From: an uncultured Collinsella sp.
Lineage (GTDB): Bacteria > Actinomycetota > Coriobacteriia > Coriobacteriales > Coriobacteriaceae
Reading direction: 5' to 3'
Assembly (NCBI GenBank): GCA_900545165.1
Contig: UQYA01000032.1
Location: 1-18,931, forward strand
DNA length: 18,931 nucleotides
Position 1 is the stretch's first letter; the number at the start of each line of letters is the position of its first letter. Below, piece by piece: positions 7,000-13,664 of this stretch. The position numbers were made by a program, and so were the translations under genes. The notes under the pieces were generated by a model that saw nothing but the letters and a program-made list of their open reading frames with translations, was not told where the DNA came from and ran no database searches.

Positions 7000-7323
7000 T
7001 CAACCCACCGTGACGGATTCCCCGGTAAAGGCACTGATCATCAACAGGACAAAGAAAACAAGGTAGCTGGCACTCAGCAGGTACGCAATGATCAGAAAGA
7101 CGACCCAGCCGACATTGGTTTTACCGTCGGCACGGCGTTGCTCGCGATTGCGGCAGAGCCAAATCGTCACGCCGATGGCAGTGATAAACAGCACGAGCGC
7201 CGCCGCGGCAAGCCCGGCAAGCGCAAACATCACGCCAACGCTCACAGCAATAACCGGAAGCAGCAGCAAACCGCACCCGCATCCACCCGGACTATATACG
7301 GCAGACTGTCGGCGTCGCCTCAT
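7000..7323 (-). CDS. Small membrane protein, function unknown
   Basis: A 107-residue protein with a basic start (MRRRRQ), a Gly/Cys patch (PGGCGCG), then two or three hydrophobic segments: LLLLPVIAVSVGVMFALAG running into AAALVLFITAIGVTIWL, and after a basic loop (CRNREQRRADGK) VGWVVFLIIAYLLSASYLVF with its continuation. I do not recognise a family. The ATG at 7323 is preceded by GGGGGTGG. An alternative GTG at 7353 overlaps the higA stop codon (TAGTG) and would add ten residues, so it may be translationally coupled. It follows the toxin-antitoxin pair closely on the same strand and may be cotranscribed. Confidence 0.55.
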   Translation of the reverse strand: MRRRRQSAVYSPGGCGCGLLLLPVIAVSVGVMFALAGLAAAALVLFITAIGVTIWLCRNREQRRADGKTNVGWVVFLIIAYLLSASYLVFFVLLMISAFTGESVTVG

Positions 7324-7352
7324 CGCCGCGCCACCCCCATCATCTTTGAGCA

Positions 7353-7694
7353 CTACAGTGCGATGGCCTGCTGAACAGGAACGATCTTGTCGAGTTCCGG
7401 TTCGATCCGCCTTTTCTCGGCCTCAAGGTCAAACGCCACCTGAGCGCGCAGCCAATAACCATCCGTCAGGCCAAAATAACGGCAAAGACGGAGGTCGGTG
7501 TCGGCCGTCACGCGACGTTTTCCCAAGACAATCTGCCCGATACGCTGAGCCGGAATCCCAGTCTCCTTAGCAAGGCGATATTGAGAAATGCCCATGGGAA
7601 CAAGAAACTCCTCTTTGAGAAGCTCACCAGGAGTCACCGGCGACAGCAAATCGGCCGAAGCCTCATCACTTGTGATAATCGACGATTTCGACAT
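7353..7694 (-). CDS. HigA-family antitoxin
   Basis: A 113-residue helix-turn-helix antitoxin of the HigA/VapI type. The pattern TPGELLKEEFLVPMGISQYRLA (21-42) followed by AQRIGQIVLGKRRVTADTDLRLCRYFG (49-75) is characteristic of the family. It would neutralise the HigB toxin encoded just ahead and, with it, repress their shared promoter. The ATG at 7694 has AGGAG about ten bases upstream and lies inside the toxin gene, giving a 29-nt overlap. An in-frame start at 7769 would add 25 residues that are only the toxin gene read in another frame. Confidence 0.88.
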   Translation of the reverse strand: MSKSSIITSDEASADLLSPVTPGELLKEEFLVPMGISQYRLAKETGIPAQRIGQIVLGKRRVTADTDLRLCRYFGLTDGYWLRAQVAFDLEAEKRRIEPELDKIVPVQQAIAL

Positions 7695-7947
7695 TCCAAG
7701 CCATCTCCTGTCTCCACTCAAAACAGACCCGATAGCGCTCGTTAACACGGATGCTATATTGACCGGCACGATCGCCCTTCAAAGCTTCCAGGCGGTTGCC
7801 CGGTGGAACGCGAAGATCATCAAGTGAAGCACAAACCTGCAGTTGGCGAATCTTCCTCAACGCAACACGCTCAAAGGGCACGAACCTCCTGACCCGCACA
7901 CCCATGGCAAAGCGTTCGGTATCCTCATCTTTATACGATGCAATCAT
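7666..7947 (-). CDS. HigB-family toxin (RelE/HigB superfamily)
   Basis: A 93-residue ribosome-dependent mRNA interferase-type toxin. The segments LRVPPGNRLEALKGDRAGQY and SIRVNERYRVCFEW (about 45-78) are the family core, and the chain ends in the typical VEIVDYHK. Toxin first and antitoxin second with overlapping ends is the usual HigBA order. The ATG at 7945-7947 has AAGG eight bases upstream. A TATAAT hexamer lies about 52 bp before the start. The length is normal and I see no disruption, so it looks intact. Confidence 0.88.
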   Translation of the reverse strand: MIASYKDEDTERFAMGVRVRRFVPFERVALRKIRQLQVCASLDDLRVPPGNRLEALKGDRAGQYSIRVNERYRVCFEWRQEMAWNVEIVDYHK

Positions 7948-7958
7948 AGTATCGCCTT

Positions 7959-8035
7959 ACGTTAGTAACGTCAAACGTTTCTATAGACTTACATCTCTAT
8001 TATATCGTACGTTTGTTCGTGTTTTCTAGAACAAA
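7959..8035 (-). promoter_or_regulatory. higBA promoter and operator dyads
   Basis: On the minus strand a perfect TATAAT lies at 7999-8004. The -35 position (about 8022-8027) has no good hexamer but is the centre of an inverted repeat, TTTGTTC (8012-8018) and GAACAAA (8029-8035), with a 10-nt spacer. Downstream is a perfect 13-bp palindrome, ACGTTAGTAACGT (7959-7971), and next to it AAACGTTT. These are plausible binding sites for HigA or the HigBA complex. Confidence 0.5.
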
Positions 8036-8049
8036 TAGTCCTTCACGCC

Positions 8050-9237
8050 TTAGTCAAGCAAAAGCAATCGTTTATAGACATCGAGGCCTTTGAGTAGGAT
8101 TTCCTCGTCGAAGAGCATGCTATCGGTATGCAGAGCGCTTGTGGCATAGGCGGGGCAGCCATCAGCGTCGCTCGGATTGTCTTGTCCCTCTGGCACGCCC
8201 GTGCCCAGCAAGAAGAACACGCCCGGCAGATGGCGTTGATAGAACGCGAAATCCTCGGCGATCAGCAGCGGCTCGTCCACAAGTTGCAGCTCGGACAAGG
8301 CAAGCGCAATGCAGGCAAACAGCTCGGGGTCGTTATCGACTGGCGGATAGCCCTCGGCAAAGTCGAGATCGTACGTACAGCCTGTTGCGGCACAGGCATC
8401 GTCCAGCACGCGGCGCACGCCTTCGCGCGCCCGGTCGAACATGTCGTCCGTAAACACACGCAGGCTGCCGGCAACATGGGCCTCCCCCGCCACCGCATTG
8501 CAGACGGTACCGGCCTGCAGCAGACCAAACTTGCCGATACAGGGCTCGTCGGTGCCCAGCTCGTCCATCAGTTCGCGCTCGGCAACCAAGAACTTGGCAG
8601 CCGCCAGCGCCGCATCGTGCGACTCCTCGACCGGAACGCCATAGGTCTTAGCGATATGGATGCTCGTCCCGTGAATATGAATGTGTGTCTCACTCGAACG
8701 CGCCAGCAACGGACCGGAGCAGCTCGCCAACGTGCCGGCGGGCAGATCGGGCCACACGTGGAAGCCGAAGATGCGATCCACCCCGTAGCGCTCGAACACG
8801 CCGCTCTCGCACACCGTCTTGGCACCACCAGTCGTCTCCTCGGCCGGCTGAAACACAAAGAGAACGTTGCGCCTAATGGCGCCCGGCTGCTCGCGAATCA
8901 TACGGTCGACATACGTCGCGGCGGCAAGTGCCATGGCCATGTGTCCGTCATGTCCGCAAGCGTGCATCTTGCCGGGATGGATCGAGGCAAAGGCCGCTCC
9001 CGTCGCCTCCGCGATGGGCAGCGCATCCATATCGGCGCGAATCGCCGTGGCACGCGCGGCACCAACGCCAGCGTCGAAGAAAGCGCAGACGCAGCTGGGA
9101 CACGGATGGGTCACCTCGCAAGCGAGCGGCGCCAACACGCCCTCGATATAGGCAATAGTCTGCGGAAGATCGAAATCGAGCTCCGGAATGCGATGGAGAT
9201 CGCGGCGATAGCGACGGAGTTCTTGGAGCTCGGTCAT
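8050..9237 (-). CDS. M20 family amidohydrolase, candidate N-acetyl-DAP deacetylase
   Basis: A 395-residue zinc or manganese peptidase-fold amidohydrolase. Metal-site segments are IRADMDALPI (67-75), MHACGHDGHMAM (91-102), QPAEETTGG (130-138), GFHVWPDLPAG (158-168) and HTDSM near residue 370. This group removes acyl groups from amino acids, and its members include the N-acetyl-L,L-DAP deacetylase of the acetylase lysine pathway (YkuR type). It is divergent from the lysA-dapA-dapB-dapH operon, and the dapH there makes N-acetyl intermediates, so this role is likely. Hippurate or other N-acyl-amino-acid hydrolase remains possible. The ATG at 9237 has GAAGGG eight bases upstream; an in-frame start at 9321 would add 28 unlikely residues. 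Confidence 0.85.
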   Translation of the reverse strand: MTELQELRRYRRDLHRIPELDFDLPQTIAYIEGVLAPLACEVTHPCPSCVCAFFDAGVGAARATAIRADMDALPIAEATGAAFASIHPGKMHACGHDGHMAMALAAATYVDRMIREQPGAIRRNVLFVFQPAEETTGGAKTVCESGVFERYGVDRIFGFHVWPDLPAGTLASCSGPLLARSSETHIHIHGTSIHIAKTYGVPVEESHDAALAAAKFLVAERELMDELGTDEPCIGKFGLLQAGTVCNAVAGEAHVAGSLRVFTDDMFDRAREGVRRVLDDACAATGCTYDLDFAEGYPPVDNDPELFACIALALSELQLVDEPLLIAEDFAFYQRHLPGVFFLLGTGVPEGQDNPSDADGCPAYATSALHTDSMLFDEEILLKGLDVYKRLLLLD

Positions 9238-9330
9238 AGAGAATCCCTTCGTGAGGCACATCTGTTGCAACTTATTGTGATACAGGATTGTGGCACACAT
9301 GTTTCCAGCATATTGCTGCATTTTTTAAAC

Positions 9331-9359
9331 GTTATATACGAATACTCTTGTTTGGTAAA
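9331..9359 (-). promoter_or_regulatory. Promoter of the M20 gene
   Basis: On the minus strand TTTACC (9354-9359) and TATAAC (9331-9336) are separated by exactly 17 bp. This gives a leader of about 87 nt before the ATG at 9237. The promoter overlaps the plus-strand promoter of the lysine operon, so the two divergent units may compete. Confidence 0.5.
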
Positions 9360-9383
9360 GTGCAACGTGATAGGGTCTTTACC
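9348..9383 (+). promoter_or_regulatory. Candidate lysine-operon promoter with flanking dyad
   Basis: On the plus strand TTGTTT (9348-9353) and TAGGGT (9371-9376) are 17 bp apart, a weak match to the consensus. The perfect 7-bp repeat GGTAAAG (9354-9360) and CTTTACC (9377-9383) brackets the -10 site. Transcription would begin just before the lysine riboswitch. The call rests on spacing and position more than on hexamer quality. Confidence 0.35.
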
Positions 9384-9387
9384 ACTT

Positions 9388-9544
9388 GATAGAGGCGCGG
9401 GCACGAAGAGCCACGGGCGAGTCGGCAGACTTTGACCCCGTGGGGAGGCGAAACCCGCCGAACTGGGTTTTTCGGGCACGAACAACCTGGTGGGCCTGTG
9501 GGAAACACCCACAGGACTGTCTGCAGCAATGCGGGAGCGCTATC
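9388..9544 (+). promoter_or_regulatory. Lysine riboswitch (L box)
   Basis: The segment matches the lysine aptamer in order. GATAGAGGCGCG at the 5' side is followed by ACGAAGAGCC, then GGGGAGGCGAAACCCGCCGAA, close to the GGGGAGCGTCGCCGAA core of the Bacillus lysC aptamer. A hairpin follows (CCTGTGGG and CCCACAGG), then GACTGTCTGCAGC, and the 3' side GCGGGAGCGCTATC closes P1 by pairing GATAG with CTATC. It lies about 70 nt before the lysA start. Its presence indicates that the operon is switched off by lysine. Recognition is by motif order from memory. Confidence 0.88.
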
Positions 9545-9605
9545 CGGACATTGGGTCCACGCTATGCGGATTCGATGCGCAGATGGCGCCGTCTGGATAG
9601 CGAGG
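9535..9605 (+). promoter_or_regulatory. Riboswitch expression platform over the lysA RBS
   Basis: CGCTATCCGGAC (9538-9549, including the 3' strand of P1) can pair with GTCTGGATAGCG (9591-9602) over 12 positions with one G-T pair. A second copy of CGCTAT, in CCACGCTAT (9557-9565), can instead pair with ATAGCGAGG (9597-9605), which covers the lysA Shine-Dalgarno GAGG. These exclusive pairings fit translational control. No T-tract terminator is seen. Confidence 0.55.
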
Positions 9606-9615
9606 TTTACGGGAC

Positions 9616-11925
9616 ATGGCATTGACCCCCAACGAGGCATATGCGGCCAAGCAGCCGTTCGTGGACAAGGAGACACTCGAGCATATCGTCGAGCAGTTCC
9701 CCACGCCGTTTCATCTATACGACGAGGCGGGCATCCGCCGCAACATGCAAGAAGTACGCGACGCCTTTGCATGGAACCCGGGCTTTAAGGAATACTTTGC
9801 CGTCAAGGCCAATCCCAACCCGGCGCTCATCTCCATTCTCAACGAATACGGCTGCGGCTGCGATTGCTCGAGCTATACCGAGCTCATGATCGCCCGCTCA
9901 CTGGGTATCACGGGACACGACATCATGTTCTCGTCCAACGACACACCGGCTGCCGACTTTGAGCTCGCCGACAAGCTGGGTGCCATCGTCAATTTTGACG
10001 ACATCAGCCACATCGAGTTCTTTGAGCGCGTTGCGGGGCCCATCCCCAAGACGGTCAGCTGCCGCTTTAATCCAGGCGGTCTGTTCCAGCTCTCCAACGG
10101 CATCATGGACAACCCGGGCGACTCCAAATATGGCATGACCACCGAGCAGCTCTTTGAGGCCTTCCGCATGCTCAAGGCCAAGGGCGCCGAGAATTTTGGC
10201 ATCCATGCCTTCCTTGCCAGTAACACCGTCACTAACGACTACTATCCCAAGCTCGCACGCATCCTCTTTAAACTTGCCGTGCGCCTGGAGCGCGAGACCG
10301 GCGCACATGTCGCCTTTATCAATCTGTCCGGCGGTGTGGGTATCCCCTACCTGCCCGAGCAGCAGGCTAACGACATTCACGCCATCGGTGAGGGCGTACA
10401 CGCAGCCTACGACGAGATTCTGGTCCCCGCCGGCATGGACGATGTGGCGATCTGCACCGAGATGGGTCGCTTTATGATGGGCCCCTACGGATGCCTGGTC
10501 ACCAAGGCCATCCACGAGAAGCAGATCTACAAGGACTATATCGGCGTGGACGCCAGTGCCGTCGATCTGATTCGTCCTGCCATGTATGGCGCTTACCACC
10601 ACATTACGGTGATGGGCCAGCCGGGTGGCGACGACAAGACCACAGCGCCCGTCACGGACACCTACGACATCACGGGCAATCTGTGCGAGAACAACGACAA
10701 GTTCGCCATCGATCGCGAGCTGCCGCATATCGACATGGGCGACCTGCTTGTGATCCACGATACCGGCGCGCATGGCTACTCCATGGGCTACAACTACAAT
10801 GGACGCCTGCGCTCCGCTGAGGTCCTGTTGCGCCCCGATGGCTCGGCCGACCTCATCCGCCGCGCCGAGCGCCCGGGCGATTACTTTGCCACGCTCGACG
10901 TGCTGCCGAGCGGCCGAGAGCTGCTGGCCAAGTCGCGCGCCGAAAGTGCCCGCCGTCGCGCCCAAGACGAGCGCCTGGCAGTCGCCGCCCAATGGAACAA
11001 ACGCATCCAGATCGCGGACGCGAAGGAGAAGAACATGGACATCCGCAATCTCGAGGGCTCAATCGTCGCCCTCGTCACGCCGTTTAAAAAGGATGGCAGT
11101 GTCGACTTTGACGCACTCGAGCGCCTTATCGATTTCCACCTGCAAAACGGCACCGACGCCATCCTCACCCTGGGCACCACCGGCGAGAGCGCCACGATGA
11201 CCGACGACGAGGACAACTCCGTCGTCGCCGCCGTGGTCAAGCATGTTGCAGGACGCGTCCCCGTCATTGCCGGCTCGGGCTCCAACTCCACGCAGACCAT
11301 GCTCACCAAGTCGCTTACTTACCAGGGCCTGGGCGCCGACGGTCTGCTGCTCATCACCCCCTACTACAACAAGTCCAATGAAGAGGGTATCTATCAGCAC
11401 TTTAAGACCGTCGCCGATGCCGTGGACATCCCCTGCATCCTGTACAACATCCCCGGCCGCTGCGGCTGCGGTATCAGCGAGCGCAACGTAGAGCGCCTGG
11501 CCGCGCACCCCAACATCATGGGTATTAAGGAGGCCTCGGGCAACGTCGCCTACGCGGCCAAGATCGCCCACCTGCTGTCAGACGACTTCCGCATGTACTC
11601 GGGCGAGGACGCGCTTACCGTACCGCTCATGAGCCTGGGTGCTTCGGGCACCATCAGCGTGTGGGCCGATGTGCAGCCGCAGCTCGTACATGACATGTGC
11701 CGCGCTTATCTGGACGGCGACGTAGCGCGCGCCCGCGATATACAGATTGCCGGCCAGCCGCTCATCAATGCCCTCTTTAGTGAGGTCAACCCCATCCCCG
11801 TCAAAGAGGCGCTCGCCCAGATGGGTATGATCGAGGCAAACTACCGCATGCCGCTGTGCCCCATGGCAGACGACACGCGCTCTGCACTTACCGATGCTCT
11901 GAAGGGGGCTGGTCTGCTTGATTAA
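9616..11925 (+). CDS. LysA-DapA in-frame fusion: diaminopimelate decarboxylase and HTPA synthase
   Basis: One 769-codon frame. Residues 1 to about 430 are LysA, the PLP enzyme that makes L-lysine from meso-DAP: FAVKANP (61-67, Schiff-base Lys64), HAFLASN (197-203), LSGGVGIPY (237-245), TEMGRFMMGPYG (281-292), CENNDKF (357-363) and GAHGYSMGYNYNG (384-396). Residues 431-473 are a charged, probably helical linker rich in Arg, Ala and Glu. Residues 474-769 are complete DapA, which condenses pyruvate with aspartate semialdehyde. No stop codon separates the two. AAGGAG (11023-11028) lies six bases before the codon for Met474, so free DapA could also be made. The ATG at 9616 has GCGAGG about ten bases upstream, in the riboswitch platform. 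The two parts belong to opposite ends of lysine synthesis. Confidence 0.85.
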   Translation: MALTPNEAYAAKQPFVDKETLEHIVEQFPTPFHLYDEAGIRRNMQEVRDAFAWNPGFKEYFAVKANPNPALISILNEYGCGCDCSSYTELMIARSLGITGHDIMFSSNDTPAADFELADKLGAIVNFDDISHIEFFERVAGPIPKTVSCRFNPGGLFQLSNGIMDNPGDSKYGMTTEQLFEAFRMLKAKGAENFGIHAFLASNTVTNDYYPKLARILFKLAVRLERETGAHVAFINLSGGVGIPYLPEQQANDIHAIGEGVHAAYDEILVPAGMDDVAICTEMGRFMMGPYGCLVTKAIHEKQIYKDYIGVDASAVDLIRPAMYGAYHHITVMGQPGGDDKTTAPVTDTYDITGNLCENNDKFAIDRELPHIDMGDLLVIHDTGAHGYSMGYNYNGRLRSAEVLLRPDGSADLIRRAERPGDYFATLDVLPSGRELLAKSRAESARRRAQDERLAVAAQWNKRIQIADAKEKNMDIRNLEGSIVALVTPFKKDGSVDFDALERLIDFHLQNGTDAILTLGTTGESATMTDDEDNSVVAAVVKHVAGRVPVIAGSGSNSTQTMLTKSLTYQGLGADGLLLITPYYNKSNEEGIYQHFKTVADAVDIPCILYNIPGRCGCGISERNVERLAAHPNIMGIKEASGNVAYAAKIAHLLSDDFRMYSGEDALTVPLMSLGASGTISVWADVQPQLVHDMCRAYLDGDVARARDIQIAGQPLINALFSEVNPIPVKEALAQMGMIEANYRMPLCPMADDTRSALTDALKGAGLLD
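11035..11925 (+). CDS. 4-hydroxy-tetrahydrodipicolinate synthase, internal start within the fusion
   Basis: DapA unit of 296 residues, the usual length for a free enzyme. It carries GTTGES (47-52), the tyrosine pair in TPYYNKS (108-114), YNIPGRCGCG (137-146, Tyr137 and Arg142) and GIKEASGN (163-170, Schiff-base Lys165). It catalyses the first committed step to DAP and lysine in the cytoplasm. The reading frame is continuous with lysA, but AAGGAG with six-base spacing before ATG 11035 is as good a ribosome-binding site as any here, so separate translation is likely at least in part. Its last 8 nt overlap the start of dapB. GRCG replaces the common GRTG. Confidence 0.88.
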   Translation: MDIRNLEGSIVALVTPFKKDGSVDFDALERLIDFHLQNGTDAILTLGTTGESATMTDDEDNSVVAAVVKHVAGRVPVIAGSGSNSTQTMLTKSLTYQGLGADGLLLITPYYNKSNEEGIYQHFKTVADAVDIPCILYNIPGRCGCGISERNVERLAAHPNIMGIKEASGNVAYAAKIAHLLSDDFRMYSGEDALTVPLMSLGASGTISVWADVQPQLVHDMCRAYLDGDVARARDIQIAGQPLINALFSEVNPIPVKEALAQMGMIEANYRMPLCPMADDTRSALTDALKGAGLLD

Positions 11926-12658
11926 GACCGTCATTATGGGAACGGGCCGCATGGGCTCGCTCATCCGCACCACCGCCGAGGGCGTTGTCGACGCCGCCGG
12001 TCAACCCGTTTTTGATATCGTGGCCCAGATTGGCTTCGATTTGAGCAAGCTCGAGAACGCACCGGCTGCCGATGTGATTATCGACTTCTCGAACGTCGCG
12101 ACCTTCGACGCCGTCGTCGCCTATGTCGAGCGCACGGGCGCGGCATTGGTCTCAGGCACCACAGGCTACACCCCCGAGCAGATGGACCGCCTGCGTGAGC
12201 TGGGCCAGAACACCCGCGTTATGCACTCGGGCAATTACTCCATCGGTATCGCAGCCCTGCGCCATCTGGTAGCGCAGGCTACACGCGAGCTGCCCGGCTT
12301 TGACTGCGAAATCGTCGAGACGCACCACAACCAAAAGGTCGATGCCCCCAGCGGTACCGCCAAGCTGCTGCTCGACGCCGTAGTCGAGGCCGAGCCCGAG
12401 GCAGGCTACCACCCCGTCTATGGCCGCGAGGGCATGTGCGGCGCGCGTGACCCCAAGGAGATCGGTATGCACTCGCTGCGCGGCGGCACCGTCGCCGGCG
12501 TGCACGAGGTAAGCTTTTTCGGCCAGGACGAGGAGGTCACGCTCACCCACCGCGCCACGAGTCGTCAGATCTTTGTCAACGGCGCCTTGGCAGCCGCGCA
12601 GAAGCTCGTCACCCGCGAACCCGGCTTCTATACGTTCGACCAGGTCATGTTTGTCTAA
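11918..12658 (+). CDS. 4-hydroxy-tetrahydrodipicolinate reductase
   Basis: A 246-residue NAD(P)H-dependent reductase, the second step after DapA. The nucleotide-binding start is VIMGTGRMG (5-13), a single-residue variant of the common GAxGRMG. SGTTGYT, HSGNYSIGI and the family signature ETHHNQKVDAPSGTA supply the catalytic His and the Lys and substrate contacts. LRGGTVAGVHEV and LTHRATSR close the fold. The start is TTG at 11918, with AAGGGGG ten bases upstream; the next ATG (11936) would remove the first beta strand. The start overlaps the dapA stop by 8 nt, so translation is probably coupled. The length is a little below that of the E. coli enzyme. Confidence 0.93.
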   Translation: MIKTVIMGTGRMGSLIRTTAEGVVDAAGQPVFDIVAQIGFDLSKLENAPAADVIIDFSNVATFDAVVAYVERTGAALVSGTTGYTPEQMDRLRELGQNTRVMHSGNYSIGIAALRHLVAQATRELPGFDCEIVETHHNQKVDAPSGTAKLLLDAVVEAEPEAGYHPVYGREGMCGARDPKEIGMHSLRGGTVAGVHEVSFFGQDEEVTLTHRATSRQIFVNGALAAAQKLVTREPGFYTFDQVMFV

Positions 12659-12697
12659 CCAGGTGTCAACCGAATCCGCCCAAAGGAGAGATAGCAA

Positions 12698-13417
12698 ATG
12701 AGTAACGCAGCCGAGATGGATGCACAGGAGATTATCAACTACATCGCCACCGCGCCCAAAAAGACGCCCGTCAAGTTGTACGTGCGCGAGAAGCCGGGCA
12801 TGAAGGTTGCTTGGGGCGACGCACATGTCTACGGCGGTCGTCGCGGCAAGACCGTCTTTGGCGACTGGGATGAGCTTAAGGCCATCCTGGACGCCAACGC
12901 CGATTCCATCGATTACTACGACGTGGAGAACGATTGCCGCAACTCCGCCGTGCCCATGCTCGACCTTAAGGGCATCAACGCCCGCATCGAGCCGGGCGCG
13001 ATCATCCGCGACCGCGTCGAGATTGGCGACCGTGCCGTCATCATGATGGGCGCCATCATCAACATCGGCTCCGTTATCGGCGAGGGTTCCATGATCGATA
13101 TGGGCGCCGTGCTAGGCGGCCGCGCCACCGTGGGCAAGAACTGCCACATCGGCGCTGGAACCGTGTTGGCAGGCGTCGTTGAGCCCGCAAGCGCCACGCC
13201 CGTCATCATCGAAGACGACGTCATGATCGGCGCCAACGCCGTGGTCCTGGAGGGCGTACGCGTGGGCAAGGGCGCTGTTGTTGCCGCCGGCGCCGTGTGC
13301 GTCGAGGACGTCCCCGCCGGTGCCGTCGTGGCCGGTGTCCCCGCCCGCGTCATCAAGATGCGCGACGAGAAGACCGACAGCAAGACCGGCCTGGAAGAGG
13401 GCTTACGTCAACTGTAG
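12698..13417 (+). CDS. Tetrahydrodipicolinate N-acetyltransferase
   Basis: A 239-residue left-handed beta-helix acetyltransferase of the DapH type. The N-terminal part (1-85) is the DapH-specific domain. RNSAVPMLDLKGINARIEPG is followed by hexapeptide repeats with the strongly conserved MMGAIINIGSVIGEGSMIDMG, VLGGRATVGKNCHIGAG and VVAGVPARVIK. It acetylates the open-chain amino-keto form of tetrahydrodipicolinate, which directs lysine synthesis into the acetylase branch rather than the succinylase or direct branches. The ATG at 12698 has AAAGGAG nine bases upstream, 39 nt after dapB. It is last in the riboswitch-controlled operon. Confidence 0.93.
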   Translation: MSNAAEMDAQEIINYIATAPKKTPVKLYVREKPGMKVAWGDAHVYGGRRGKTVFGDWDELKAILDANADSIDYYDVENDCRNSAVPMLDLKGINARIEPGAIIRDRVEIGDRAVIMMGAIINIGSVIGEGSMIDMGAVLGGRATVGKNCHIGAGTVLAGVVEPASATPVIIEDDVMIGANAVVLEGVRVGKGAVVAAGAVCVEDVPAGAVVAGVPARVIKMRDEKTDSKTGLEEGLRQL

Positions 13418-13418
13418 G

Positions 13419-13446
13419 GTTACGCGGTTTTGACAAACCGCGTAAC
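13419..13446 (+). terminator. Perfect 12-bp hairpin after dapH
   Basis: GTTACGCGGTTT and AAACCGCGTAAC pair perfectly around TGAC, starting two bases after the dapH stop codon. There is no T-tract (TAGCCG follows), so it may act as an mRNA 3'-end stabiliser or a weak terminator rather than a classic Rho-independent one. Confidence 0.5.
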
Positions 13447-13459
13447 TAGCCGACGCTGC

Positions 13460-13557
13460 AAACGCCCCAGAGCGGCAATCTGACGTTCAATCGTCGGGCA
13501 TGACCAAAAGGTCAATGCCCTCCTCTTTCACGTCACCTTGCTCGCTCTGGGTCGTTT
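13460..13557. ncRNA. 98-nt rod-shaped hairpin element
   Basis: A long nested inverted repeat: AAACG/CGTTT, then CCCAGAGCG/CGCTCTGGG, GCAA/TTGC, TGACGT/ACGTCA, a symmetric 9-by-9 internal loop, and finally GGGCATGACC/GGTCAATGCCC around AAAA. The outer mismatches are one C-T pair, one bulged T and a 2-by-2 loop. The pentamer CGCTG flanks both ends (13454-13458 and 13559-13563). It could be a small RNA, a palindromic terminator or a miniature mobile element. No protein-coding potential is seen. Confidence 0.45.
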
Positions 13558-13602
13558 TCGCTGACGTATGCTCAACCTGCAACGTAATTCAGCCCCAAGC
13601 AA

Positions 13603-13638
13603 CAAAGGCCGAAACCCCATCCAGGGCTCCGGCCTTTG
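13603..13638 (-). terminator. Terminator of the nucleoid-associated protein gene
   Basis: CAAAGGCCG and CGGCCTTTG form a 9-bp stem; inside it ACCC and GGGCT can extend the pairing. On the minus strand the stem is followed by TTGCTTGG. It lies 27 nt after the stop codon of the minus-strand gene at 13665, so it is most likely that gene's terminator. Confidence 0.65.
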
Positions 13639-13664
13639 CTTTCCCGCTGTAGGCGTAACACAAC

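Noticed and set aside
8128..9435. Long plus-strand frame opposite the M20 gene
   Set aside because: The M20 gene on the other strand has clear metal-site motifs and a Shine-Dalgarno. The plus-strand frame has neither.
9898..10992. Minus-strand frame opposite lysA
   Set aside because: Low-complexity Val/Gly/Asp composition without motifs; it is a shadow of lysA.
12657..12697. Separate promoter or terminator between dapB and dapH
   Set aside because: The 39-nt gap holds only the dapH Shine-Dalgarno. No hairpin or promoter hexamers are seen.
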